12,948 nucleotides of DNA from CAYWGR01 sp964458015 (GTDB taxonomy: Bacteria > Planctomycetota > Planctomycetia > Pirellulales > Thermoguttaceae). Location of the stretch: positions 1 to 12,948 of the forward strand of contig CAYWGR010000165.1 of NCBI GenBank assembly GCA_964458015.1, read 5' to 3'. Shown here one piece after another: positions 1 through 7,341 of the stretch (its first letter is position 1; every line of letters starts with the position of its first letter). The position numbers and the translations under genes are program-made. The notes below the pieces were generated by a model. That model did no database searches and had not been told where the DNA came from. It was given only the letters and a program-made list of their open reading frames with translations.

Positions 1-2184
1 GGCAAGTCGCTTGCTGATGGTAAGCCCCAGGCCGGTTCCGCCGAATTTGCGCGTTGTAGAACTGTCGGCTTGGGCGAACGGTTGGAACAAACGGTTGACT
101 TGCTCGGGAGACATGCCGATGCCGGTGTCGCTTACATCGACTTGCAGCTTGGATTCCCGGAGGGATTCCTTGAGAAGCCGCACGGTGACGCGCACGTCGC
201 CGGTTTCCGTGAATTTGATCGCGTTTCCGATCAGATTGATGAGGATTTGACGCAGGCGGACGGGGTCGGAGATGATGATTTCGGGCAAGGGGCCTTCGTT
301 TTCAATCCGCAACCGCAATCCTTTTGCTTCGGCCGAGACGCTCATCAGTGAATTCACTTCGGCGAAGAGGCGGGCTGTCGAGCAGGCGATGTGTTCGACG
401 TCGAGCCGCCCGGCCTCGATCTTGGAGAGGTCCAAGATATCGTTGATGATGGCCAGGAGATATTCGCCGTTGCGTTTGATGGTGGCCACGGATTGACGGT
501 CCTCGGCGTTCGGAAGGCTTTCGACCAGCAGATCGGCGTAGCCGAGGATGGCGGTCAAGGGCGTGCGGATCTCGTGGCTCATATTGGCCAGGAACTCGCT
601 TTTCGCCCGGGTCGCGGTATGTGCGGCCAGGGAGCATTGTTCCAGATTCTTGTTGGCCGACTCCAGCGCCTGGGCATATTCCTTCAGCGCTTGCTCGATC
701 TTCTTCCGTTCGGTGATTTCTTCGACCAATTCGATGAAACCGGTGGGCTCGCCGCCGTCGTCAAACACGGGATACGCATGGATGCGGGCATCGAGTCGAG
801 TGCCGTCGTCGCGAATGCCGACGGTTTCAACCTCGCTCGGACGGCCGGACGCCATGGCCTTTGCTCCGGGACAGTGGAGGCAAGGCGATTCGCGTTTCTC
901 GAATTCCCGGTAACATTTTTTTCCGACCAATTCCTCTTGGGTTTTATGGAACAAGCGGCATTGGCACGAATTGACGGCGAGAATGGAATAATCGCGGCCG
1001 ATCAGCGTAATGCCCATGTCGATGTTTTCAACCAGCGAGCGATAGCATTCCTCGCTGCGCTGATGCTGTTCGGCGCGTTCGTTTAAGAGGCGTTCGCCGC
1101 GTTGCACTTTTTGTATGTAGGTGTAAAAAATGAACACCGAATAGGCGCACAACGCCAGTCCCACCAGAAACACCGCTTCGTGGAACCACGTTTGCCGCTT
1201 CGATATGAATACGGGGCTCGGGGTAAACACCAACTGCCAATGCTCCGTCGCTACTTCGATATCTTGCGTGTAGGAAAGCGAGGAAGCCCTCGGCGGTCCA
1301 TTGTCGAGAGTTTCGGGAAAGTAACTTTTATCGTGCGGGGGAATCGAGAGAAAAAACCGCCGGCCCACGGGGGCAGTCATGTCGTATACCCGGATGTCGA
1401 TGTCGTCGTAGGGTTGGAATGCCAAGGCGTCTTTCACGACGTTAGCCATGCGGAATTCTCCAAGGACGATGCCCTGGAAATTCTCGCGGCGTTGCTTCAC
1501 GGTGTCGATCGGAGCATCGGCCTTGTAAACCGGTTTGAAAACGAGAACGCCCAGTTTATCGTTGGGCTTATGGAGCAAGGGCACCCGTGCCAGCGAAGCG
1601 GTCCGCGCCGTATCGCAGGCTTTCTCAATGGCTTTCTTTTGACGAGGGTCCGCTAAAAGATCGAATCCGGCAATCGCTTCATTGTCTTGCCGAGGTTCGA
1701 CGTAATAGATGGGGAAATACTCGTTGCGATCGCCGATCCGGACGAATTTGCCGGCATTGTTTTTTTCAGTGATTTGGAAATTCGGCAGGCCCTCGCGACG
1801 CGCCGTGTCCTCGACGGCGTCCCGTTGTGCGTGGGAAACCCGAGGCGCCCATCCCAGGGCTTGAATGCCCGCTCCGCGCGGCGACAGGGATTCGACAAGC
1901 TTGCGAAACTCGGAACGGCTCACCTCCTCGTCGGTCTCGAAAAAGGTGAGAAGCGATCGCATGATGTAGCGGTTTTCGTCAACCGCCGTTGTTACGGCCG
2001 AGGCGCGCGCTTGGGCGGCGATTAGAAAATCGGATTGGATATGCCGCCATTCCCAATCGCGCATCACGAGCGGGACGATGATCGTCAGGGCCAGGCCGCC
2101 CATCGCCATCAAGCATAGCGGCAGATAGCGACGCCATACGCTTGCGGGTTTGAGTCGCGTGTCGCTCGATGGTTCCCTGTTCAT
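1..2184 (-). CDS. CHASE-PAS hybrid-type sensor histidine kinase, 3' end outside window
   Basis: Membrane sensor kinase of a two-component system; 728 codons are visible and the frame is still open at base 1. Residues about 20-41 and 335-356 are hydrophobic membrane segments. Between them lies an extracytoplasmic CHASE domain, recognisable by GWAPRVS and FPIYYVEP, which in the family binds small ligands. A PAS domain follows, with a Cys pair of the form CLHCP near its end, then a coiled linker. The HisKA box reads NMSHEIRTP with phospho-acceptor His537. The ATPase domain shows the N box (NLIGNAIKF), G1 (DTGIGM) and G2 (GGTGLGL), ending at SKRLA at the edge. A receiver domain may follow outside the window but cannot be seen. 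The ATG at 2184 is preceded by AAGGG (2190-2194) at 5-nt spacing. The ligand and partner regulator are unknown. The family call is secure. Confidence 0.95.
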   Translation of the reverse strand, partial: MNREPSSDTRLKPASVWRRYLPLCLMAMGGLALTIIVPLVMRDWEWRHIQSDFLIAAQARASAVTTAVDENRYIMRSLLTFFETDEEVSRSEFRKLVESLSPRGAGIQALGWAPRVSHAQRDAVEDTARREGLPNFQITEKNNAGKFVRIGDRNEYFPIYYVEPRQDNEAIAGFDLLADPRQKKAIEKACDTARTASLARVPLLHKPNDKLGVLVFKPVYKADAPIDTVKQRRENFQGIVLGEFRMANVVKDALAFQPYDDIDIRVYDMTAPVGRRFFLSIPPHDKSYFPETLDNGPPRASSLSYTQDIEVATEHWQLVFTPSPVFISKRQTWFHEAVFLVGLALCAYSVFIFYTYIQKVQRGERLLNERAEQHQRSEECYRSLVENIDMGITLIGRDYSILAVNSCQCRLFHKTQEELVGKKCYREFEKRESPCLHCPGAKAMASGRPSEVETVGIRDDGTRLDARIHAYPVFDDGGEPTGFIELVEEITERKKIEQALKEYAQALESANKNLEQCSLAAHTATRAKSEFLANMSHEIRTPLTAILGYADLLVESLPNAEDRQSVATIKRNGEYLLAIINDILDLSKIEAGRLDVEHIACSTARLFAEVNSLMSVSAEAKGLRLRIENEGPLPEIIISDPVRLRQILINLIGNAIKFTETGDVRVTVRLLKESLRESKLQVDVSDTGIGMSPEQVNRLFQPFAQADSSTTRKFGGTGLGLTISKRLA

Positions 2185-2545
2185 GGCGGCCCTTTAATCG
2201 GCGCGGATTAGGAGAACCCCCTGCCGATTTACAACGATTCTCAATGGGAAGGGTGGAGTGAGCTTCGGATAAAGCGAAGCTATCCCATCAAAATACTACT
2301 TTAGACATATCGGCCTTCCCAAAAACCGAACGGTGTGCACGTGGAAATTACGGGCCGGTAAAAAAACGAACAACCGGCATGGCAGGGATTCTGCGGGTTG
2401 TGCCGATTGGCATGAGGCCGGCGAGGGGGAAACGGAGAACGTCGCAGTCATGCAACAACAGAACACGACAAAGCTGTCATGCCTTTTGCGATCTGGAAGC
2501 ATAGCCTGCGAGTTTCTGGAAGCTCCGGACTTTTTTGCACAAGCA
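2185..2545. other. intergenic region between Top6A and the sensor kinase
   Basis: This 361-bp gap separates the end of Top6A from the start of the kinase on the same strand, and probably contains the kinase promoter. I see no convincing gene. A 68-codon open frame on the minus strand (2296-2502) has no homology I recognise, no good ribosome binding site and no coding-like composition. No clear stem plus T-run terminator follows Top6A, only a short run of A/T just past the stop. A 9-bp direct repeat (gcttccaga on the minus strand, near 2500-2525) is probably chance. Confidence 0.6.
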
Positions 2546-3655
2546 CTAATCGAGCCATTCCTTGGCTTTCAACCGCGCGGGCGTATATTGCTCGGTGACG
2601 TAGCTGATGTCCTTGCTGATCAAGGCTTCGACTTCCAGCTTGAAACCGTTGTCGAGCAGCCGCTTGATTTCTTTTTGCCACGCCGGCTTGTGGGCGAACC
2701 ACGGGTAGTTCATGATTTGCTTCGCACGCTTCCGGTCGATGTCGTTCAGCATGATCTTGACGCTGTCGGAAAGCTTGCATTCCTCGAAATCCTTGGAGCG
2801 CAGGCCGAGGAACTTGGCGTCGGGAATGGCCATGCGCTGCGACTCGTAGGCCAGGTTGATCGAGCCTTGTTTGATGACGCTGTAGATGTAGTATCCCCAC
2901 GGATCGTTATCCAAGAGGCAATAGACGGGCAATTTCAACTCGTTGTGCATGCGATGCAAAAGGCGGCGCACGCCGCGCGGGGGTTGGCCGCCGCCGTGCG
3001 TTAAAATGCACTTGTGCTTGCGCCAGAACTTGTCTTCGTTGAAGCGTTGCCAGACCGTATCTTTTTCGACATGGAGGATAAACTCGGCCGAGCTGCGTTT
3101 GAACTCGATGACGTCGGGTTCGACGATCGACGGGATGCCGTATCCGCCCGAGCCCATGCGCGCGCAGTCGATTTCGTCGCCGCGATCGCGCAAGACGATA
3201 TCGCCGACCATGTCGCCTTTCTTTTGGGCGTACAGGTGCAACTCCTCGCGGAGGCTGTTCAACAACACTTCGCAATCCTCGATCACCGGATCGCACTCGC
3301 CCTGGTCGGCGAAGGTTTCTTCCTTGGTGCCTTCGATCGTGTGCTTCAACAGGTAGTAGAGACCGCGGATGCTGGTGGTCTTTCCCTGTTCGATCAGTTG
3401 CGTGGCTCCGCTGGCCACGAGCATGGTCTGCATGTAGGTTTTGGCCTGCGACAGGTTGAACAGATGCCGGCGGTTGGTCGCCCGGCCCATTTCGATGAAC
3501 CGGCGCGTCTTGTTGTATTTCACGTTCGAGAGCGAACGGGTCGGCACATCGACATGCGGGTCGCGCCGTTTGTTGGCATGTTCGACCACGCCGTCGGCCA
3601 GTTCGTTGAGGCGTTTGATGGTTTTCGCGTCGCGGGTATTAAGTTTGGTTGCCAT
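2546..3655 (-). CDS. top6A: DNA topoisomerase VI subunit A (Spo11-like)
   Basis: Catalytic subunit of the type IIB topoisomerase, which with Top6B makes and reseals double-strand breaks with 2-nt overhangs to relax and decatenate DNA. It has 369 residues, normal for the family. The winged-helix/5Y-CAP domain contains RGLYY at 97-101; by alignment with Spo11 (RDIYY) the second Tyr, Y101, is the nucleophile. The Toprim fold shows E197 (HVEKD) and the metal-binding DNDPWG with D249 and D251. I chose the ATG at 3655 because the partial copy at 5386 starts at exactly this codon and because upstream residues do not look conserved. An in-frame ATG at 3688 would add 11 residues. No good Shine-Dalgarno precedes 3655. 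The upstream gene stops 16 nt before it, so coupled translation is plausible. The gene is 3.7 kb from Top6B, although the two are often adjacent. Confidence 0.95.
   Translation of the reverse strand: MATKLNTRDAKTIKRLNELADGVVEHANKRRDPHVDVPTRSLSNVKYNKTRRFIEMGRATNRRHLFNLSQAKTYMQTMLVASGATQLIEQGKTTSIRGLYYLLKHTIEGTKEETFADQGECDPVIEDCEVLLNSLREELHLYAQKKGDMVGDIVLRDRGDEIDCARMGSGGYGIPSIVEPDVIEFKRSSAEFILHVEKDTVWQRFNEDKFWRKHKCILTHGGGQPPRGVRRLLHRMHNELKLPVYCLLDNDPWGYYIYSVIKQGSINLAYESQRMAIPDAKFLGLRSKDFEECKLSDSVKIMLNDIDRKRAKQIMNYPWFAHKPAWQKEIKRLLDNGFKLEVEALISKDISYVTEQYTPARLKAKEWLD
3425..3655 (-). repeat. direct repeat copy 1 (inside intact Top6A)
   Basis: Same-orientation repeat with 5156-5386, offset 1731 bp. 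Bases 3474-3655 are identical to 5205-5386 (182/182). Bases 3425-3473 match 5156-5204 at 38/49. The upper boundary is exactly the Top6A start codon: beyond it the sequences (gtttctg here, aattaaa there) are unrelated. The pair flanks the GT-HAD gene. Confidence 0.97.
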
Positions 3656-3671
3656 GTTTCTGTTTGAGGAT

Positions 3672-5111
3672 TTAATTGTTTTTTTCATACCAAGACCATC
3701 TTTTCGCGGAGGGAGTTTCCGCGGGAGGAATACTGTTGACGAGCGGGAGAATGTCGGTGAGATTGCCCTGTAGGATATGCCGAGCGGCGGCGGCGATGGC
3801 ATCGGATTTCGGCTGGTAGGCAACCGAAACCCCGGCCGTTTTCAACATGCAGGCATCGGGATCGCTATCACCGACGGCGAGTACGCGATCGGCTGCCACG
3901 CCGGTCTGTTCGCAAATATGCAAAAGGACATTTTGTTTGCAGAGTTTATGCAGTTTGCAGCCATTTTCGTGGAGCATGGCGGGACAAAGGAGCACTTCGC
4001 CCGAGGCGATGCCTCGCCGAAAACGCATTAAATGAGCGATGCTGAAATCCGCGAACACGCGACGCCGCACGATTTCGGAAGCCACGCGAAAGCTATCGCT
4101 CACGATGCCGACGCGATAGCCCAACTTCCGCAACGCCACGACGACTTCAACCGCTCCGGGATTCAGCGGCACGGCCCGCGCGGCGTCTTCGAAGACGCTT
4201 CTCGGCACATCGGCGAATAGCGCTGCGATGCGGCTTGTTCTTTCTTCGGAGGGAAGAGAAGAATTATCCAGAAGCTCCGCCAATTCCGCGGATTTATTTG
4301 TACGCTGCGCGAGATTGACCACGAATCGCCCCTTGAGCAAGGTGCCGTCCATGTCGAACAGCGCCAAAACCTCGGGCCGACCGATTCGTTGGAAAATGAC
4401 GGAAAGCTCGGCCTGGGAACGGCGTTCGACCTCTTCGACTTCCCGCACCTGTTGCATATCGAGGCGACCGTAGATTGCGGCGCGATTCAGGATGACTCGC
4501 ACCACTTGGATCGCCATGTCGCCGAGTACGTCGAGCGATTGGCTGTCATGCTCGATGTGTCCGATATCAACTTGGCTTACGACGGCGCCGGTGGCCGCGA
4601 CATCCAACAACAATCCGATGTCAACGCCGTAATCCATTTCAAAGCGGATATTTCGCAATATTGAGCGCCGCGTTGCGATGATGCCGCCCAAGGGTTGTTC
4701 AAAGCTGGATAGTTCCGGGAAGAAGGTCAGCAACAATGGCCGCGCGGCCAACACGGTAACGCGGCCTGCGCTGCGCGTGAAACGCGCTTTGACGAAGTCC
4801 GACTCTCCGGCAAGCAACGGGGCGGTCATCAGTTCGATCAAATCGTCGCACAATCCGGTAAGATCGCCGTCCAGGTAGAGGATGATGTCGTTTTGTGCCG
4901 CCCACATTCCGTCTTCCATCGAAGCCCCCTTGCCCAGCAGGGTGCTGACGACTACACGGGCTCCTGCCTGAACGGCCAATTCGGGCGTGCCATCGATAGA
5001 ACCGTCGTCCACGACAATCACTTCGCTGACATTCTTGCCTCGCTTGGCGAACTCGACGACCGACGCCACGGTTGGCGACTCATTCAGCACGGGAATGATT
5101 ACGGATATCAT
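3672..5111 (-). CDS. GT81-like glycosyltransferase fused to SerB-type HAD phosphatase (possible bifunctional glucosyl-3-phosphoglycerate synthase/phosphatase)
   Basis: A 479-aa cytosolic fusion. Residues 1-220 form a GT-A glycosyltransferase: IIPVLNE at the start, VVDDGS at 34-38, GKG at 60-62 and the metal-binding DGD at 81-83. GRVTVLAARPLL (116-127), QPLGG (139-143) and YGVDIGLL (161-168) follow, a series I recognise from GpgS (glucosyl-3-phosphoglycerate synthase, family GT81). Residues 249-455 are a HAD phosphatase of the phosphoserine-phosphatase type, with motif I DMDGT (253-257), motif II around S338, Lys candidates at 386/392, and motif IV GDSDPDAC (D415, D419). The expected joint job is to make a sugar-phosphoglycerate and dephosphorylate it to a compatible solute such as glucosylglycerate. 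The domains are seen, the substrate is inferred. The ATG at 5111 has a strong AGGAGG. The stop lies 16 nt from Top6A. A generic GT2 with an unrelated HAD is the alternative. Confidence 0.85.
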   Translation of the reverse strand: MISVIIPVLNESPTVASVVEFAKRGKNVSEVIVVDDGSIDGTPELAVQAGARVVVSTLLGKGASMEDGMWAAQNDIILYLDGDLTGLCDDLIELMTAPLLAGESDFVKARFTRSAGRVTVLAARPLLLTFFPELSSFEQPLGGIIATRRSILRNIRFEMDYGVDIGLLLDVAATGAVVSQVDIGHIEHDSQSLDVLGDMAIQVVRVILNRAAIYGRLDMQQVREVEEVERRSQAELSVIFQRIGRPEVLALFDMDGTLLKGRFVVNLAQRTNKSAELAELLDNSSLPSEERTSRIAALFADVPRSVFEDAARAVPLNPGAVEVVVALRKLGYRVGIVSDSFRVASEIVRRRVFADFSIAHLMRFRRGIASGEVLLCPAMLHENGCKLHKLCKQNVLLHICEQTGVAADRVLAVGDSDPDACMLKTAGVSVAYQPKSDAIAAAARHILQGNLTDILPLVNSIPPAETPSAKRWSWYEKNN

Positions 5112-5116
5112 GCCTT

Positions 5117-5122
5117 CCTCCT
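5117..5122 (-). promoter_or_regulatory. Shine-Dalgarno of the GT-HAD gene
   Basis: Perfect AGGAGG on the minus strand, 5 nt before the ATG at 5111. It settles this start over an in-frame upstream ATG at 5204, which would overlap the Top6A fragment and add 31 residues that do not belong to the GT fold. Confidence 0.85.
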
Positions 5123-5149
5123 GAATTCCGAGTGCGAGACAACAGTCCT

Positions 5150-5386
5150 TCATGCAGTTTGCATGACGGTTTTGGCCTGCGATAAGTTGAACAAATAGCG
5201 GCAATTGGTCGCCCGGCCCATTTCGATGAACCGGCGCGTCTTGTTGTATTTCACGTTCGAGAGCGAACGGGTCGGCACATCGACATGCGGGTCGCGCCGT
5301 TTGTTGGCATGTTCGACCACGCCGTCGGCCAGTTCGTTGAGGCGTTTGATGGTTTTCGCGTCGCGGGTATTAAGTTTGGTTGCCAT
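5150..5386 (-). pseudogene. truncated duplicate of Top6A 5' end (78 codons)
   Basis: An open frame starting with the same ATG and first 60 codons as intact Top6A, identical at every base for 182 bp. Over the next 49 bp it diverges (11 mismatches) and ends at a TGA, where intact Top6A continues as MQTMLV. Residue changes in the diverged part are conservative or synonymous (RRHLF to CRYLF, TYM to TVM), as expected of a paralogue that once evolved under coding constraint. The catalytic Tyr (Y101 of the intact protein) and the Toprim domain are absent, so it cannot cleave DNA. It lies 38 nt upstream of the GT-HAD start on the same strand. Its ATG is preceded by an AT-rich stretch without a Shine-Dalgarno. 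It is probably a pseudogene fragment. A functional short peptide that binds Top6B is possible but unproven. Confidence 0.85.
5156..5386 (-). repeat. direct repeat copy 2 (Top6A fragment)
   Basis: Second copy of the repeat described at 3425-3655. Homology is lost below 5156, a few bases inside the fragment's TGA codon region. Homologous recombination between the copies would delete the GT-HAD gene and leave an intact Top6A with the upstream leader. Confidence 0.97.
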
Positions 5387-5452
5387 AATTAAAAATTAAA
5401 ATAGTTCTTCTGCTGGAACATCAGGCGTCAAATTCTGACACCGATTGCTGGA

Positions 5453-5746
5453 CTAAACACGGACGATTGCTTTTCTCTTGCGCGATTTCAAGGAGTCTAT
5501 CACGGAGACAAAGCGACTCGATTCCCTTGCGAGACTCCCACCATTGCCGGTCAGTTTTTGTGCTGTCATTCTCAATGGCATCATCTTCTCTCCGCCCGAC
5601 TGTGCGAGTTCCCGATCGATAACATCCAAATCTTCCAAACTTAACAACGACGTATCTTCACATATCTGATCGTGCAGCGATGCCTCACATAAATCCAGAT
5701 AATTGCAGAGGCTGATTTTCTGATGACGCATCAACAATAAAGTCAT
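5453..5746 (-). CDS. hypothetical protein, 97 aa
   Basis: I do not recognise this protein. It is soluble and charged, with no signal peptide or membrane segment. The N-terminal half (about 1-50) is Leu/Asp/Glu-rich and probably helical; the C-terminus is basic (SLKSRKRKAIVRV). The start lies 18 nt after the stop of the ORF6N gene on the same strand, which suggests co-transcription and possibly a functional pair. The ribosome binding site is weak (GGGAAG about 8 nt before the ATG). Base composition is AT-richer than the topoisomerase and kinase genes, consistent with an acquired block. The opposite strand has only a shorter frame. It may be a real small gene or the remnant of a longer one. Confidence 0.5.
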   Translation of the reverse strand: MTLLLMRHQKISLCNYLDLCEASLHDQICEDTSLLSLEDLDVIDRELAQSGGEKMMPLRMTAQKLTGNGGSLARESSRFVSVIDSLKSRKRKAIVRV

Positions 5747-5764
5747 AAATTGAACTTCCCATTT

Positions 5765-6325
5765 TCACTTGGCATGAAAACCAATTTGGCGTTGCGACGG
5801 TGACGGCGGCGACTCTAGCAAACGCCGGATAGCGGCTACGAGAGATTGGATAGTTCTATCGTGAGAATCTACCTTCTTCTCCAGCTCGGTAAATTTACTG
5901 GCCAATTCCTTGTGCGTCGACAGTAAATCTCGCAACTTAACGAAAGCTCGTATTACATAAACGCTCACCTCTGTTGCACGGGGGGTATTCAAGATGCTGG
6001 CGGCCATCAGTGCTCCATGTTCCGTAAACGCATAGGGCGCATAGCGGCGACCGCCATGTGACGCGGCACTTGAGGTCACAGTTTGTGACCTCAAGTTGAC
6101 AGTCATAAATTGCGATGGTATGGCCTTGGCCTCTTCAGAAGTTAGCTGGAACATGAAATCCGTCGGGAAGCGATTCAAATTGCGTTTTACAGCCTGGTTA
6201 AACGCCTTTGTCGTGGTACCGTAAAGATCTGCCAAATCTGCATCGAGAATTACCCGCTGGCCGCGGACTGAAAGAATCCTCGGCTCGATTTGCTCGACCA
6301 AAATGACACTCTTCTCGTTTTTCAT
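5765..6325 (-). CDS. ORF6N (KilA-N-related) DNA-binding domain protein
   Basis: A 186-residue protein of the ORF6N family, common on phages, plasmids and mobile islands and thought to bind DNA. The N-terminal domain (about 8-115) has the family's features: an ILSVRGQRVILDADLADLYG-like beginning, then TKAFNQAVKRN, RFPTDFMFQLT, LRSQ, and RRYAPYAFTEHGALMAASIL. Residues 118-165 form a helical, probably coiled-coil tail (VIRAFVKLRDLL, then ELEKKVDSHDR), usual for the group. The start at 6325 lies 25 nt after the stop of the preceding gene and its end lies 18 nt before the 97-aa gene, so the three may be co-transcribed. The reading frame is intact. The coding sequence contains a perfect 13-bp-arm palindrome at 6068-6096. 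The target and role in this organism are unknown. The family call is firm. Confidence 0.88.
   Translation of the reverse strand: MKNEKSVILVEQIEPRILSVRGQRVILDADLADLYGTTTKAFNQAVKRNLNRFPTDFMFQLTSEEAKAIPSQFMTVNLRSQTVTSSAASHGGRRYAPYAFTEHGALMAASILNTPRATEVSVYVIRAFVKLRDLLSTHKELASKFTELEKKVDSHDRTIQSLVAAIRRLLESPPSPSQRQIGFHAK
6068..6096. repeat. perfect 29-bp hairpin palindrome within the ORF6N gene
   Basis: Arms acttgaggtcaca and tgtgacctcaagt are exact reverse complements (13 bp) around a 3-nt gtt loop. It encodes LRSQTVTSS of the ORF6N protein on the minus strand. It could be an operator, an RNA hairpin or a by-product of a conserved protein motif. Confidence 0.9.
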
Positions 6326-6350
6326 GTTATTGACGACTTATTTCTCATTC

Positions 6351-6899
6351 TTAAATCTCAGAGAACTTAATGCGTTCTTTCCAAATGGGCGGCTTGCCTT
6401 TGTAATGTTGTACGTTTTCTTCGAGAAGTAATGATTTTTCAGATCGTGGCAGCACAAAATAACCATAAGCGGTTGTCCTATGTCCTCCTCCATCCGTTCC
6501 GCCTGTCTGATAATACTTATTGGCAAACCTTAGAATAATATTATTGTTCTCCTCTACAATCTCGACCACGGTCAACCCAGCATTGTTCGAGCCATTACCC
6601 TGGAAAATAGCGATTACCATATAGTGATCAAAGTCGATGAGAGGCAATGCAAGTGGATCATGGAACAGATCGTATTGATCCGTTGGTTTCCGTCCCTTGT
6701 GTTCTTGCCACACCTTCATCCAATCATCCATGGCTGTAATTCGTTGATATCGCGGTCCTTTTACTTGACTATCTGCACCTGCAATCACTAAACATGGCTT
6801 CCGAGATGTGCCATTGGGTGCATTTTCTGAAGCGGCGATGAGACCGGCGCACATGCAGGCTATGCTTACGATCGAAATTGCCGCAACATATTGTTTCAT
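6351..6899 (-). CDS. secreted protein of unknown function, 182 aa
   Basis: The N-terminus is a typical Sec signal peptide: MKQ, then a hydrophobic stretch to about residue 22 (SIVSIACMCAGLIA), then a polar segment. Cysteines at 15 and 17 do not fit a good lipobox, so a soluble exported protein is likelier than a lipoprotein. The mature part is mixed alpha/beta. Features include WMKVWQEHKG, then a strand pattern DFDHYMVIAIFQG, a Gly/Asn turn, TVVEIVEENNNIILRF, a Gly-rich TGGTDGGG, and YGYFVLPRS. That layout is loosely like the PrcB C-terminal fold, but I would not assign it. No Shine-Dalgarno is visible before the ATG at 6899. An 87-bp gap separates it from the DUF3795 gene upstream, room for a promoter. 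Confidence 0.75.
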   Translation of the reverse strand: MKQYVAAISIVSIACMCAGLIAASENAPNGTSRKPCLVIAGADSQVKGPRYQRITAMDDWMKVWQEHKGRKPTDQYDLFHDPLALPLIDFDHYMVIAIFQGNGSNNAGLTVVEIVEENNNIILRFANKYYQTGGTDGGGHRTTAYGYFVLPRSEKSLLLEENVQHYKGKPPIWKERIKFSEI

Positions 6900-6986
6900 G
6901 GGAGATTACTGGTAGGTGGTCGCCGTTTCTATATTTTTCCAGGTTAGGCAAACCAATTTATTATTTTGACGGCAAGTTATTTCTGT

Positions 6987-7334
6987 TTACTTCCGTATCG
7001 ATTGCGTTTGATTTTTCGCCATGATGTCGGCGTGGGCTTGGAGGCCTTTCTGACGGATCTGCACGATGCAGGCCGCTCGGTCGGAACGGAAGATCAGCCC
7101 GAACAGCTTGGAGATGAAATTGTTGAACTTTTTGCAGTCGCGCGGGTTGGGAAACTCACGGCAATCGGCGCAGGTGGCGTAGTTGTTGTCGATGCAGCAC
7201 TTGCGGACGGAGCAGGACGAGAACTTTGGCGCATCAAAACAACCGGTGCAGCGATCGCGAAGGTATGCCCCGCAGGCCCCGCAATACAAGCCACATCGCG
7301 CTATCAATATCGTGTCGGCCACAATTGGTTTCAT
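6987..7334 (-). CDS. DUF3795-type cysteine-rich protein
   Basis: A 115-aa cytosolic protein with twelve cysteines, most in pairs: CGLYCGAC (14-21), CTGC (29-32), C41, CC (46-47), CADC (55-58) followed by REFP, and C67. This arrangement matches DUF3795, a widespread putative metal-binding family (zinc or iron-sulfur; not established) of unknown function. The C-terminal third is basic. The ATG at 7334 follows the Top6B stop by 7 nt, so the two are almost certainly co-transcribed. An alternative ATG at 7367 overlaps the end of Top6B and would add 11 basic residues; I prefer 7334 because the family's first Cys motif then lies close to the start. GAGGAG occurs inside the end of Top6B, far (16 nt) from 7334. 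Whether it works with topoisomerase VI is unknown. Confidence 0.82.
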   Translation of the reverse strand: MKPIVADTILIARCGLYCGACGAYLRDRCTGCFDAPKFSSCSVRKCCIDNNYATCADCREFPNPRDCKKFNNFISKLFGLIFRSDRAACIVQIRQKGLQAHADIMAKNQTQSIRK

Positions 7335-7341
7335 GTGTTTA

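Noticed and set aside
850..900. Cys pair in the sensor kinase PAS domain as a haem c site
   Set aside because: The motif is CLHCP, not CxxCH; Cys pairs of this kind are common at this place in PAS domains.
391..1656. Plus-strand open frames of 231 and 184 codons in the left part
   Set aside because: They lie opposite the intact CHASE-PAS-histidine kinase frame, which explains the coding signal fully.
2296..2502. 68-codon minus-strand frame between Top6A and the kinase
   Set aside because: No Shine-Dalgarno, no recognisable family, Cys/Ser/Pro-rich random-looking translation.
3656..3823. N-terminal extension of Top6A to ATG 3823
   Set aside because: It overlaps the end of the GT-HAD gene, reads as low-quality Pro/Arg/Ser sequence, and the duplicate copy begins exactly at the 3655 start codon.
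3656..5204. GT-HAD gene as cargo of a transposon bounded by the Top6A repeats
   Set aside because: No transposase, integrase, terminal inverted repeats or target-site duplication are visible; the direct repeats are gene sequence, so only a recombination or conversion origin is supported.
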